A stretch of DNA of 64,000 nt. Origin: Lactuca virosa (lineage: Eukaryota; Streptophyta; Magnoliopsida; Asterales; Asteraceae). Location: NCBI GenBank assembly GCA_928212115.1, contig CAKMRJ010005634.1, positions 252,545,440-252,609,439 of the forward strand, written 5' to 3'. This document shows positions 35,023 through 46,922 of this stretch, piece by piece. The translations under genes were made by a program, and so were the position numbers. Below the pieces are notes generated by a model. That model was not told where the DNA came from. It saw only the letters and a list, made by a program, of their open reading frames with translations, and searched no databases. The stretch's first letter is position 1. Each line of letters begins with the position of its first letter.

Positions 35023-35640
35023 CTACATCTTGTCCGAACCGGGATGAACGGAGTATCTGGTCTTGTGAGCCTCGTTCATGACAACGTCTCTATACCCTCC
35101 AAATTTCGGTGTCCAGATTCGGTTCATGAGATAATAAGCTCCGTCGTCCTTGACTGTAAGGTTCTTATCCATTCCTCGCAAGGCTTCATTTAAGACATTC
35201 TCGGGTTTCAAGGCTTCCAGTTGAGCCTCTTTGATCTGCAAGTACAGGTGTGAGTGGATGGTCATGTTTAATGATTTTACTCGGCGGCCCGAGTATTCTT
35301 TTCGACTTAGGGCATCTGCTACTACGTTGGCCTTGCCTGGATGATTGCGAATCTCGCATTCGTAGTCATTTAGTAGCTCTACCCATCTTCGTTTCCTCAT
35401 GTTGAGCTCCTTTTGGTTGAGAATGTGCTGAATACTATGGTCCGTGAAGATTGTGCACTTCGTACCATAAAGGTAGTGCCTCCAGATCTTCAGGGAAAAA
35501 ACTACCGCTCCCAGTTCGAGGTCATGTGTGGTGTAGTTAACCTCGTGAGTCTTAAGCTGCCTTGATGTGTAGGCAATGACCTTTCCTCGTTGCATAAGTA
35601 CATATCCTAGCCCTTGCTTGGACGCATCGGGGCACTGCAT
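35023..35640 (-). pseudogene. Gyp-B2 RNase H
   Basis: The frame shows CPDASKQGLGYVLMQRG, HDLELGAVVF, a TDH block missing one residue compared with Gyp-B1 (TDHSIQ), and GKANVVADALSRK. About 50 bases upstream of the DAS motif are deleted, removing the strand that carries the first part of the domain, so it is nonfunctional. D2 shares this deletion. Confidence 0.85.
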
Positions 35641-35710
35641 AGGGCTTGCTTTAGTGTTTGGAATGCAGTTTCTTTTTTCTCTTCACAGTTGAAGGTTACA
35701 CCTTTCTGAT

Positions 35711-36627
35711 TCAAGGTGGTGAGTGGCTTTGAGATCTTGGAAAATTTTGTACGAATCTCCTGTAGTAGCCAGCAAGGCCTAAGAATTGACGGATTTCCGT
35801 TGGTGTTCTTGGTGTTGCCCAGTTTTCAATTGCCTTGATTTTGGAGGGATCCACGTGTATCCCTTCCTTGCCGACCACATGACCTAAGAAATCCAATTTT
35901 CGAATCCAGAATTCGTATTTTGAGAACTTCACATACAACTTCTCTGCCCTCAATGTTTCCAAGATTTGGCGTAGGTGTCGACTATGTTCTTCCTTACTTC
36001 GTGAGTAGACTAGTATGGCATCGATGAATACTATCACGGATTGGTCTAAGTAAGTTCGGAATACACGGTTCATTAGGTCCATGAACACCATGGGTGCATT
36101 TGTTAATCCGAAGGGCATTACTACGAATTCATAGTGACCGTAACGAGTTCTGAATGCGGTCTTGGGAATATCTTCCTGCTGGACTCGCAGCTGATGGTAC
36201 CCGGATCTTAGGTCAATCTTTGAGAAGTAACTTGATCCTTGCAGTTGGTAGAAAAGGTCGTCAATTCGGGGTAAAGGATATCGGTTCTTGATGGTAAGTT
36301 TATTTAGTTCCCGATAGTCTATGCACATGTGAAATGATCCATCTTTATTCTTCATAAACAGGACCGGTGCTCCCCAAGGTGAGAAGCTTGGTCTGGTGAA
36401 TCCTTTGCTTAGCAGTTCGTTCAGTTGACTGGACAATTCCTGCATTTTTCCGGTGCTAAACGGTACGAGGATTTGGCTACCGGGGTGGCTCCAGGAATCA
36501 AGTCGATTCTGAACTCGACTTGGCGTACGGGTGGTATTCCCAGAAGTTCTTCTGGGAATACATCAGGAAAATTACAGACTTCGGAAATATCTTCGATGTT
36601 TTTCACTTCTTGTTTCTCATTCACCAC
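35711..36627 (-). pseudogene. Gyp-B2 reverse transcriptase
   Basis: Two overlapping frames cover the linker (FRIDLIPGATPVAKSSYRLAP, frame ending 36421) and the RT core (from 36445). CIDYRELNKL, PRIDDLFYQL, IDLRSGYHQL and VMPFGLTNAPMVF are present. The catalytic motif reads FIDAILVYS where Gyp-B1 and Gyp-A have FIDD: one of the two metal-binding Asp is Ala. D2 has the same change, so it predates the duplication. Confidence 0.88.
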
Positions 36628-36642
36628 GTGGGCTAAGAAGGC

Positions 36643-37231
36643 CTAGTATTCCTTGCGTAGATACTTTTGAGCCTTGACACAAGAGATGATTTGTATATTT
36701 GTGTCGGGTTTGTCGCCATAAATGACGAGGGTTTCGCTACTTTGCAGATTAAGGCGAATGACCTTTTTGTAACATAGGATATCGGCATGGGGAGGACTTA
36801 ACCAATCCATGCCAATGATAACATCGAAACTCCTTAGTGTAACCGACATTAGGTCGGTTTGGAAAGAATAGTTTTTTAGAGTGAGGGTACATCCTATGTA
36901 TATATCGTTGATGCTCTTTGTCTTTCAATTTGCCAATTCTATGGTGAATGTTTCATTTAGTGATTAGGGCTTCTGTTTAAGTAAGTGTTTAAACTTGTGG
37001 CTCACAAAACTTTTCTCCACACCACTATCGAAAAGTATGCATCCATATGATTTATTGAGAAGAAACGTACCAGTAACCACGGTAGGATCATTCATGGCCT
37101 CCTCATGCCCCATTGCTAAAACCCTTCCTACGCCTCCTTCATTGCTTGCTTTTAGACACTCCCTCTTGAAATGCCCCGTTTCACCACATCCATAGCAATC
37201 CTGGCTTACCCTGACATTAGCGGCTTGGGTG
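36643..37231 (-). pseudogene. Gyp-B2 zinc-knuckle end and protease
   Basis: From 37231 the frame reads the last knuckle (CYGCGETGHFKREC), then ILFDSGVEKSFVS, the aspartic protease motif, and VIIGMDWLSPPHADILC. Stops interrupt near 36964, 36927 and at 36643-36645 (KEY then stop). Cop-3 is inserted just upstream of the knuckle at 37237. Confidence 0.8.
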
Positions 37232-37236
37232 GTTTG

Positions 37237-37995
37237 TGTTGGGTTTTGAGCATTCTAACACTTCCTAAGTGTACATGCAACCCTAATAAACCTTGGATCT
37301 ATGTTTGTCTAAGGTACATGCAAAATATTAATTTCCAAGGTTTATAACCTATCTAGCATGGCATGGGGTACTTTTAAACATAAAAGAACTAGATGAATTA
37401 CATACCTTTTATTGATTGTTGATTCCTTGGAGTTTGAGAGCCAAGCACCAATAATGTGAATGCCTCAAATGGAAATCACAAATCACCACAAACTTGGAAA
37501 ATGTATGAGAGAGTATACTAACTCTTAGATTTCGGCCACCACTATTACACACACACTTAGGGGTGTTTTTCATGCAACATAAGCTTGTTTATATAGTGTA
37601 CATGGTTAGGGTGAAAACCTAATAACCCATGTCTTTTCCTCTTCCAAGGATCCATGGGTTAAAAGCTCCATGGATCATCCATGGACTTCCATATAAGTTT
37701 AGCCCATTAACAAATGAGCATTAGCCCACACCATATAAATATAATAGCCCATGATTTAATTAGTCTTCCTTTTAATCACTAAATCAATTCATAATTAATT
37801 CAAGATTAAAACTAATTAAATAACATGACTATATATTAATATATTATAACTTATAATATATTAATAAATCGTAAGTATACAATTCTCATAAAATTATCCA
37901 TAAATAGTTTGGGTGAAGTGCAACCCAAATGGACCATGCCGGGTCGGGTCAAGTATATACCAAATAAGTTATGGACTTAGACACCTTATCCAACA
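37237..37995 (-). repeat. Cop-3 3' LTR
   Basis: 759 bp, from tgttgggttttgag to ttatccaaca, next to a PPT (gactcccactt on the plus strand at 37996). Confidence 0.95.
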
Positions 37996-38831
37996 GACTC
38001 CCACTTGGATAAGTCTAATAACTGTATTTGCCTATATTACTTCAGGAACCAACCGGCAATCGTAGGTCTCGAAAACTCTGTTGAACTATGAAGCGCCATT
38101 TTAGATAAGTTATCATATAGCCCTCTATTCTCATGATACCAGCCGGACAAATACATGGAACAATGTCTTACTTATTGTCTAGCAGTTGTTTCTCGATTTC
38201 CGATTTGTTTGACAAAGAACTTAACTGAACACATCAATTTAGTTCTGACCGGGCCCGATACATAGGTCAAAACAAAATCATCGAGGGGCCCAGATATCGC
38301 TTCTATTTCTAGAAGGAACAGATAAACTTCGACTCATATGCTTGTTCTACTACTTGTTGAATTGTACACAAATGCACGTTTTATAACATCAAGTTACTGA
38401 TGCGTTTACGTGCAATCAATACACAACCAATTCATAGGTAACAACTCATATCTCTAGGTTTGAAGACTTATATGATATTATCGTCTCACGATCACTCGAG
38501 ATAAATTCCATGAAGTGATACAAGTGAGCGTGGGTTTATTCCAATACTCATAACTTATGAGCACTCATGAACGTTGTAGCAACCATTGCTATGTCTAAAC
38601 ACCTTTAGCCATCTACAAACCCAATTCATGACAATCTTGATTCATACCTACTTCCGACGTATGACTGATTGTGGAGGTTTGAATAAATTAATTATTCTGG
38701 AAGTCAAAACATGCAAAACTGAAACAATAGTAAATAATTGACAATGATAGTAACACTTTACTCATAAATAAATCACACATTTTATTCATCATCAAACGTC
38801 GATTACATTTTACAAGTTTCAGAAAAATTAT
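37996..38831 (-). other. Cop-3 PPT and 3' noncoding region
   Basis: The PPT is at 37996-38006. The following 800 bp resemble 15954-16700 of Cop-2 and 50464-51192 of Cop-5. No coding sequence and no CGGCATCCC hairpin seen here. Confidence 0.75.
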
Positions 38832-40646
38832 CTAATCTGTAAAACTAATATCGTCCCTCAGCCCGATGCGCCTCGCATGCTGCAAATGCTTAACCCTCGT
38901 CAGTCCCTTCGTAAGGGGATCTGTAGGGTTCTCATCTGACGATACCCTCTTTGCCATGAGGAGTCCTTCTATCTTGTGTCTTATGAAGTGATATTTTCTG
39001 TCAATGTGTCGGGATCTGCCATGATCTCTCGGTTCCTTGGCTAAGGCAACCGCACTATTGCTGTCACAGAAAATCTCCATAGGTTCCTTAATGGCTGGTA
39101 CAACTCCAAGGTCTCCGATGAAGTTCTTCAGCCATATTGCCTCCTTTGCTGCTTCACTCGCTGCTATATACTCTGATTCACAAGTCGAATCAGCCACCGT
39201 GTCCTGCTTGGAACTCTTCCAAGAGATTGCCCCTCCATTTAGGGTAAAGACCCAGCCCGACTGAGAGCGGAATTATCCCTATCAGTCTGAAAACTAGGAT
39301 CACTATACCCTAGCACCCTCAAGTCATCACTCCCACCAAGGGTAAGGATCCAATCCTTAGTCCTCCGCAGGTACTTGAGAATATTCTTTACCGCAGTCCG
39401 ATGAGCCTTGCCAGGGTTCCCCTGATATCTGCTGACCATGCTCAAAGCGAAGGCCACATCAGGACGGGTACAAGTCATAGCATACATGATCGAGCCAACA
39501 GCGGAAGCATAGGGTAATCGACTCATCTCAGCTATCTCATCTTCTGTACTCGGGCTCTGAGCCTTGCTCAGTTTGGCATTGCTTTGGATCGGTAATTCTC
39601 CTTTCTTGGAATTCTGCATGTTGAACCTTTTCAACACCTTATCCAAGTAGATACTCTGACTAAGTCCAATTAGTCTTTTACTCCTTTCTCTTAATATCCT
39701 TATCCCTAGGATATAGGCAGCTTCCCCTAGGTCCTTCATAGCAAAGCACTTCCCAAGCCAGGACTTAACCTCCTGCAAGGTTGGGATGTCATTTCCTATA
39801 AGTAGTATGTCATCTACATACAGTACCAAGAAGCTAACTATACTCCCACTAGCTCTTACATACACGCAAGACTCATCTTCACTTCTCAAGAAGCCAAACT
39901 CTTTGACCTTCTCATCGAAACAAAGATTCCAGCTACGAGATGCTTGTTTTAATCCATAAATGGATTTCTCAACTTGCACACTCTATTAGGGTATTCTGCA
40001 CTTACAAAACCCTCTGGCTGATTCATGTACACATCCTCAGCCAACTTTCCATTAAGAAAAGCGGTTTTGACATCCATTTGCCATATTTCATAATCATGAA
40101 ATGCAGCAATGGCCAGCATGACCCTAATAGACTTAATCTTTGCTACCGGTGAGAAGGTTTCATCATAATCAATACCCTGAGTCTGAGTAAAACCCTTCGC
40201 AACCAGTCGAGCCTTATAAGTGTGCACTTTCCCATCCATGTCGGTCTTCTTCTTGAAGATCCATTTGCACCCGACTGTTTTACGACCTGGTACATTGTCA
40301 ACCAAGTTCCAAACTTGATTGTCATACATGGACTGTATCTCGCTGTCCATAGCCTCCTTCCATTTAGCAGACTCCGGGCCTGCCATGGCTTCCTTAACAC
40401 TGTTAGGTTCATCCAGATTTACCAGTGTACTGTCACTGATAAATGTATCACCTTCCGTAGTAATATGAAATCCATAATAAAACTCAGGTGTGTTCCTAAC
40501 CCTTGTGGAACGCCTCGGAGGTACAGACTCATCAGCTGGATCAACAGGAGTTTCCTCCTCGGGTTGATTGCTAGTATTTGAGGTTCCTTCACCAATTGAC
40601 TCTTGAATTTCTTCAAGGTCAATTTGCCTCCCACTGTCTCCTTGGC
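38832..40646 (-). pseudogene. Cop-3 reverse transcriptase and RNase H
   Basis: The frame after integrase passes a proline-rich linker (TRVRNTPEFYYG). RT from about 40386 has WIFKKKTDMDGKVHTYKARLVAKG and MDVKTAFLNG. A frameshift near 39970 interrupts before EKSIYGLKQASR. The catalytic YVDDILL is at about 39805-39825, intact. A one-base loss near 39270 shifts the frame before RNase H, which has DSTCESEYIAASEA (about 39150-39190), CDSNSAVALAKE and RSRHIDRKYHFIR, ending at the stop 38832. Relatives make this as one polyprotein. Here at least two frameshifts prevent it. Confidence 0.88.
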
Positions 40647-41216
40647 TTATAAATTCTCTCTCTCGAAAGACTCATCTCCTAGCCACAAAGACCACATTCT
40701 CATGGGTCTGTAGAAGAGGTAACCAAAGGATTTTTGTGGATAGCCGATGAAAATACACCTTTCACTTCGAGGTTCGAGCTTGTCATGAATCTCACGCCTC
40801 ACGAAAGCCTCGCAACCCCAAATCTTGATGTGGTCCAAATTGGGAACTTTCCCAGTCCACATCTCATGAGGTGTTTTGGCAACCTTCTTTGTAGGGACTA
40901 GATTAAGGATGTGGGCGGCAGTCTCTAAGGCATACCCCCAAAAAGAGATTGGTAGCGAAGCTCGACTCATCATAGAGCGAACCATGTCCAACAAAGTTCG
41001 ATTACGCCTCTCAGCCACACCATTCAGCTGTGGTGTCCTGGGAGGTGTCAATTGTGAGACAATCCCACACTCCTTAAGATAGTCGAGGAACTCAGTACTA
41101 AGATACTCACCACCTCGATCGGATCGAAGCATCTTAATGTTCCTGCCCAATTGATTTTCTACTTCCTGTTTAAACTCTTTAAACCTTTCAAAAGTTTCTG
41201 ACTTATGTTTGATTAA
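40647..41216 (-). pseudogene. Cop-3 integrase core, C-terminal half
   Basis: This follows the stop at 41217-41219 in the same frame (LIKHKSETFERFKEF). It has the second catalytic Asp (LRSDRGGEYLS, about 41100) and the Glu (NGVAERRNRTLLD, about 41000), then FWGYALETAAHILN and the block CIFIGYPQKSFGYLFY. A frameshift near 40700 separates it from the linker to RT. Confidence 0.88.
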
Positions 41217-42857
41217 TTAGACATAACCATATCTACTAAAATCATCAATAAAAGTCACATAATAGCGATTAGCATCCCTTGTGGCGGTTTTGAATGGTCC
41301 ACATACATCAGTATGTATAAGGTCCAACAAACCCTCACCCCTTGCACAAGTACCAGTGAAGGGTGATTTTGTCATTTTTCCAAGTAGACAAGACTCACAA
41401 CTATCATCCGACTTGAGGTCGAACGACTCCAAAACTCCATCCTTTTGGAGCTGGCCTATGCGTTTCTTGCTTACATGTCCAAGACGACAATGCCACAAAG
41501 ATGCTTTATCCAAGCTAGTAGAAGAATCAATACACAATACATTATTCCCTAAATTATCTACAACCGATACAGCTTCATACACACCATCACAAGGTAATGC
41601 TTTAAAATAAAGAATGTTATTAAAGAAAGCATTAATACTACCAACTTCATTATCAAAAGAAAAGGTAAAACCTTGTTTATACAAAGCATGAAAGGAAATA
41701 ATATTCCTCGCCATTTCAGACGAGTAAACACATTTATTCAAATCTAACTTTAACCCACTATCTAGCAACAAAGTATAAACTCCAATCTTGGTAACAGGTG
41801 TAGCCTTCTTGTTCTCCATGATTAATTTTATCTTTCCGTGCTCCACATCCTCACTTCTTCTTAGGCCCTGCAAGTCACAACAGATATGAATACCACAACC
41901 TGTATCAAGCACCCAAGAATTAGAATATGGTGAGTTATTAGACAATATAGTGTAAATACCTGCATGGGATGGTTTCACTTTTCCATCCTTGACATCCTGC
42001 AAGTACTTTGGGCAGTTTCGCTTCCAGTGCCCCTTATTTTGACAGTAGAAGCATTCAGCATCCTTAAGGATGGCAGAACGAGTGATAAAACCACCTTTGG
42101 TTCCAGATGAGGAGCCTTCAAGGTACTTTCCCTTGGTACCCTTCGAAGGGTGCTTCCTCTTCTTCCCTTTGCCTTGCCCGATAGCCAAAACAGGGGTAGT
42201 AGTAGGAGTAGGAGTAGCAACCGACTTACTTTTAAGACCACTTTCGGCAGTCTTCAGAAGTCCTTGAAGCTTACCGAGTGTGACTTCCTCCTTGTTCATG
42301 TGGTATGTCATACGAAATTGATCATAACACGAGGGCAAGGAGTGCAAAATGATATCAATTGCCAACTCCTCAGGGAAGTTCACATTCAGTTTCATTAGAC
42401 GGTCCACATACCTTTGCATTTTCTGCATGTGGCTCGTGATTGGTTCGCTATCCTTCATACGGGTAGTGATCATGGAGGAGATTATTTCATACCGCTCTTG
42501 ACGAGCACTCTGATGGTACCTTTCCATCAGATCCTGATGCATCTCAAAAGGGTAATAGTCCTCATAGGACTTTTGGACTTCAGCTGTCATGGTGGCCATC
42601 ATGATGCATGCCACCTTGGTGGCATCTATTTCATGTGCCTGATACTCAGCGACCTCCTCAGGAGTAGCAGTGGACTCATCAAGCTCCTTTAGCTCCTTAT
42701 CGAGGACATATTCCTTGTCCTCGTAGCGAGTGACCATCCTGATGTTCCGGATCCAATCCATGAAGTTGGAACCATCAAAGATGACCCTCCCACAAAGGTT
42801 CATGAGGGAAAAGGAGCCAGTAGGGTTAGAGTCTGAAGCATTGTTGTTGGAAGACAT
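41217..42857 (-). pseudogene. Cop-3 gag, protease and integrase N-terminus
   Basis: The ATG at 42857 (MSSNNN) lies right after the leader. The longer open frame to 43034 runs back into the hairpin leader and is not used as the start. The gag core (UBN2/copia type) is about residues 20-230, followed by a basic Gly/Lys stretch and one zinc knuckle (CFYCQNKGHWKRNC, about 42012-42055). The protease has SWVLDTGCGIH. The pre-integrase zinc domain has LWHCRLGHVSKKRIG and SCESCLLGK. The first integrase Asp is in LIHTDVCGPF. The frame ends YGYV at TAA 41217-41219, where the context suggests a lost Tyr codon. 546 residues open. Confidence 0.92.
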
Positions 42858-42951
42858 CTTAAAAGAAGAAAACAAGTTTAGATTAGATATATGTCGAATC
42901 CTTAATAATACACCCAAATGTAATATTAAGGCTAGGATCCAACACAATATA

Positions 42952-43344
42952 TTATAACTTAGAAGAGGGATGCCGTAATCTAAGCTATAACATATTTGAA
43001 GGTAGGTGAATGACGATTCACCAATTTCCACCATGAAAACAAAATGAATTATTAGGTTTAATTGGTTTTTGAAATTCCTAGATTCTTTTGAGATTCATTG
43101 AACTTTTCAATGGCATGTTTCAATCTCGATTGTGCCCTTCAAGTTTTGTGACTGGGATGCCGAGGATCACAAAACAAGGTGTGAATAACCATGCAAATTC
43201 ACTTGGTACCCTTAATATTATCACCTAATCAATGTGTCGGTTAACCACACACGCTCCACCGATCTATGATAAACATTAAGTCACCCTTCGTGATCCTTAC
43301 TAGTCCAAGTTAGTGTGCCGGTTAACCACACACGCTCCACCAAC
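42952..43344 (-). promoter_or_regulatory. Cop-3 leader RNA hairpin set (four hairpins)
   Basis: In element order: 43344-43309 (GTTGGTG/CACTAAC, one G-U), 43263-43228 (ATCGGTG/CATTGAT, two G-U), both with GGTTAACC in the loop, then 43175-43143 (9-bp stem GTTTTGTGA/TCACAAAAC) and 42990-42952 (12-bp stem, one G-U), both with CGGCATCCC. gag starts 95 bases later. Bases 43345-44210 are AT-rich leader without a gene. Confidence 0.68.
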
Positions 43345-44213
43345 GACTTGGTAAGGTACAAAGTGTGAATTCCATGGGTTAGCACCATATTCACATTTTC
43401 CTAAAGTAACTAAGATTGGGAATTTATAAAAGGTTTAGTTACTTTATAATATTCATTATACTTTTAATGAGAATTTATAAGTCCTTGTCCTACCCGTTCG
43501 GCTAACGACCCTCCACCAGTCAAGCAAGCGGTGGGTGAGAGTGGACACCCATTAAGTTCCCATTTTATAGGCAACAACCTTATACCCACCTTATAGACTG
43601 GCTTCGTGAATGAGGCGTACTAGCAGTAAGACGACTTTGATCTTATACATATATATATAATAATTTAACTATTTATAAATAGTATAAGGGTTGAATTTTA
43701 ACTTTTAAAACTCTAAGGGTTTGGAATTAAAGTATATTAAAGTGTGTGTAACTTTACAAATTCCAAAACTTGAGGACAAGTTTTGAAACTATTCAAAACT
43801 TTTCATTTCATAACTTATGAATTAAAGGTTCATAAAAATGAAGACTCTTCATTTCCATGTAACTTATGTGTTTTAAGTGTGTGTTTAAAAGAAGTGACCT
43901 TTGGATATCCATAACATGAGGACAAATTATGGACTCCATTAAAACACATAAATGATCAAGAATTAATCCTAAACAATTCAGCAAATAATTCCTATCATCT
44001 TCTAAATTCATAAGAACATGAACATGATCATCAAAGTTTCAAGAATTATATGAACACATACAAAGCATGAAATTTTGATATAAGCTATTGTAAATGGATT
44101 AGAACAACCATTACACCAACTAAAACAAGTTTTAAAACACCAAAACAGTTTAGGGTAATGTTTCTAGTCCATTTCCAGCAGCAAAAGTCGAAAATCTGCA
44201 TTCTGAGGCTCCT

Positions 44214-44297
44214 ACTCGCCGAGTGCACGAACCTACTCGGCGAGTAGGATGAGTTTTACACATGAACTCGGCGAGTCCCCCCATGGACTCGGCGAGT
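44214..44297 (-). repeat. Palindrome array ACTCGNCGAGT, Cop-3 leader
   Basis: Copies start at 44214, 44235, 44266 and 44287 (spacing 21, 31, 21 bp), about 75-155 nt after the PBS. Confidence 0.8.
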
Positions 44298-44369
44298 TCA
44301 TCAGTCAGACAGCAAAAAATCGACTTTTTATCACTATTTTGCATCATGTATCAACCAAACAAGCCTAGT

Positions 44370-44381
44370 CTCTGATACCAC
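44370..44381 (-). other. Primer binding site of Cop-3 (initiator Met tRNA)
   Basis: The minus strand reads GTGGTATCAGAG right after the LTR. Confidence 0.9.
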
Positions 44382-45140
44382 TCTTGGGTTTTGAGCATTC
44401 TAACACTTCCTAAGTGTACATGCAACCCTAATAAACCTTGGATCTATGTTTGTCTAAGGTACATGCAAAATATTAATTTCCAAGGTTTATAACCTATCTA
44501 GCATGGCATGGGGTACTTTTAAACATAAAAGAACTAGATGAATTACATACCTTTTATTGATTGTTGATTCCTTGGAGTTTGAGAGCCAAGCACCAATAAT
44601 GTGAATGCCTCAAATGGAAATCACAAATCACCACAAACTTGGAAAATGTATGAGAGAGTATACTAACTCTTAGATTTCGGCCACCACTATTACACACACA
44701 CTTAGGGGTGTTTTTCATGCAACATAAGCTTGTTTATATAGTGTACATGGTTAGGGTGAAAACCTAATAACCCATGTCTTTTCCTCTTCCAAGGATCCAT
44801 GGGTTAAAAGCTCCATGGATCATCCATGGACTTCCATATAAGCTTAGCCCATTAACAAATGAGCATTAGCCCACACCATATAAATATAATAGCCCATGAT
44901 TTAATTAGTCTTCCTTTTAATCACTAAATCAATTCATAATTAATTCAAGATTAAAACTAATTAAATAACATGACTATATATTAATATATTATAACTTATA
45001 ATATATTAATAAATCGTAAGTATACAATTCTCATAAAATTATCCATAAATAGTTTGGGTGAAGTGCAACCCAAATGGACCATGCCGGGTCGGGTCAAGTA
45101 TATACCAAATAAGTTATGGACTTAGACACCTTATCCAACA
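44382..45140 (-). repeat. Cop-3 5' LTR
   Basis: 759 bp, nearly identical to the 3' LTR. The terminus beside the PBS reads tct instead of tgt. Confidence 0.95.
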
Positions 45141-45145
45141 GTTTG

Positions 45146-46150
45146 TTGTGCCGACGCCTTACAGAAACGGGCAGTGTGCCGATTCCTGTTGCAATTATTG
45201 CAGTGCATCTCTCGGCAGGCTCCATAGTGATGGAAATTGCACTTGTTGCATTTTGGGAGAGTCCAGGCATATTGTTTGGCGGGTACTGGAGCGGCGGGGA
45301 CAATAGCAGCATGGACTGCCACATTATCTTTTTTCTTTGCGGGCTCTTGTGTCAGCTGGCCCTTCTTCTTGTTCCAGAACTATCTCTTATTGTCACTCCC
45401 TTTTGTTTGTTCGGGGATGGGGGCCATTATGCCTTGGCGAACTCCATGATCCACGAGTCTTTGGGCCAAGCGTTTGGCACTGTCAAAATTGGTCGGGTTT
45501 GAAGCTATCACCATTCCTTGAATCTGGGGGGGATAGTCCCCAGACGAAGTGTTCCACCTTCTTGCTTTCCGGGGTGATCATCCCGGGACATAGTACTGCT
45601 AGATCGCTAAATCTGGCAGTATAGGCTGCGATGTCGGAGCCTGTCATTGTGAGGTTCCAGAGCTCCTGTTCCAATTTCTGTACTTCGCCCTTCAGGAAAT
45701 ATTCCTCCAGCATCATGATCTTTAAGTCCTCCCAGCTCATAGAGTTAGCCACCGGGAGATTTAGTGATTTGACATGGCTATTCCACCAGGAAAGAGCCCC
45801 GTCAGCGAAAGTGCAGGTCGCAAATTTAACCTTGCTTTCTTCCGGGCATGCACAGATCTCGAACATTGATTCTGTCTTCTCGAACCATCGTGTCAGAGTA
45901 ATGACACCTCCGCTTGCATTGAAGGGTTTGGGTTTATAATTAGTGAAGTCTTTGTAGGAGCATTCACTTGGGCGTCCCTGGCTTTCTCCCTGGTTAGAAT
46001 TATTGGTACCGTTTCCCGTCCCATTGGCACCATTTGTGCTTATTTAAGCCATGTCGGCTGCCACAGCGGCTGTTACAGTAGCTTGAAAAACGGTTGAATG
46101 CATTGGTAGAGGTGGTGGCGGTGGTGGAGTTATTGGTGTGCTGTTGACAC
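45146..46150 (-). pseudogene. Gyp-B2 gag, N-terminus missing
   Basis: This is the continuation of Gyp-B2 across Cop-3. It holds the knuckle region (CNKCNFHHYGAC and NRHTARFC, 45150-45270), a basic linker, and the gag core (FADGALSWWNSHVKSL, about 45750-45810). The Gln codon lost in Gyp-B1 (KLEQEL) is intact here. Frame breaks are near 45525 and 45390. The proline-rich N-terminus stops at the Cop-4 LTR at 46151, so the start codon and 5' LTR are not in view. Confidence 0.82.
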
Positions 46151-46257
46151 TGTTGGATTAGGTGTCTAAGCCCATAACATTATTTGATATGTACTTGATT
46201 TGATTATGATCATGGTCCTTTTGGATTTCCTTCACTCATGCAACTTGATAGGATGAC

Positions 46258-46263
<6 letters not shown>

Positions 46264-46297
<34 letters not shown>
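46264..46297. repeat. (GA)n microsatellite
   Basis: About 34 bp of GA in the Cop-4 LTR. Confidence 0.95.
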
Positions 46298-46300
<3 letters not shown>

Positions 46301-46857
46301 GATTTATTTAATGAATAATAAATTGGTACTCAGAATGATTTTATTAATATATTATAAGATTAATATATTATTTGGAAATCATATTATTAATTAGTAATTA
46401 ATAAGAAATTAATTTGGTATTAATTTTGGGATTAAAGGAACTGATTGATAATAGATGGGCTATTTTGCAAATCATTGATAGTTGTGAAACTGGACTTAGG
46501 ACTCCTTCTAAGTGGAGTGGACGAAATTTATGGATTACCCCATAAGATTTCGTCCAAGGGCTTACCAAGGAGGTCCATGGGTTGCTTTGGGCTTAAGTTA
46601 GGAACTAGGGTTTCCTTATTCAGGTCCAGCTTGAAGACTAAGCAACCTAGCCATATATAAACCTCCTGAACCTTAAGAATTTCGGCCACCTATGAGATTC
46701 TAAGAGAACATGGCCGATTTCATCATTTCTGCAAGTCATCCGTGTTGTGTTGAGTGTTTGTGACTCTATTAGAGGTGCAACACTTGGGGTACTAAGCTTT
46801 CAAGAGTCAAGGATTGTTATTGTTATTACAATATAACAAGTGAGGTAATCTTCCAAC

Positions 46858-46860
<3 letters not shown>

Positions 46861-46919
<59 letters not shown>
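46861..46919. repeat. (TA)n microsatellite
   Basis: About 59 bp of TA in the Cop-4 LTR. Confidence 0.95.

Positions 46920-46922
<3 letters not shown>

Larger units (their letters stand above)
37237..45140 (-). mobile_element. Cop-3: Ty1/copia element with full gag-pol, recent insertion
   Basis: 7.9 kb, flanked by gtttg at 37232-37236 and 45141-45145. The two 759-bp LTRs differ at only two positions by eye, one being the last bases before the PBS. Element order: LTR, PBS, palindrome array, hairpin leader, gag, protease, integrase, RT, RNase H, 3' noncoding, PPT, LTR. This domain order (integrase before RT) defines Ty1/copia. The ORF is broken in several places despite the young LTRs. Confidence 0.95.
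5042..46150 (-). mobile_element. Gyp-B2: old Ty3/Gypsy chromovirus-like element split by Cop-2 and Cop-3 and cut by Cop-4
   Basis: The Gypsy parts are 5042-5455 and 32299-33730 (3' LTR), 33783-37236 (pol and protease) and 45146-46150 (gag). Removing Cop-2 and Cop-3 with their target duplications makes the parts contiguous and colinear with Gyp-B1. The left LTR edge is cut at the Cop-1 LTR and the gag N-terminus is cut at the Cop-4 LTR, so the 5' LTR and PBS are not visible. It has many stops and deletions and is dead. It hosts the other elements, so it is the oldest insertion here. Confidence 0.8.

Noticed and set aside
42858..43034. Extra N-terminal codons on Cop-3 gag
   Set aside because: They cover the second CGGCATCCC hairpin of the leader. 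In Cop-1 and Cop-4 gag also starts at the ATG just downstream.
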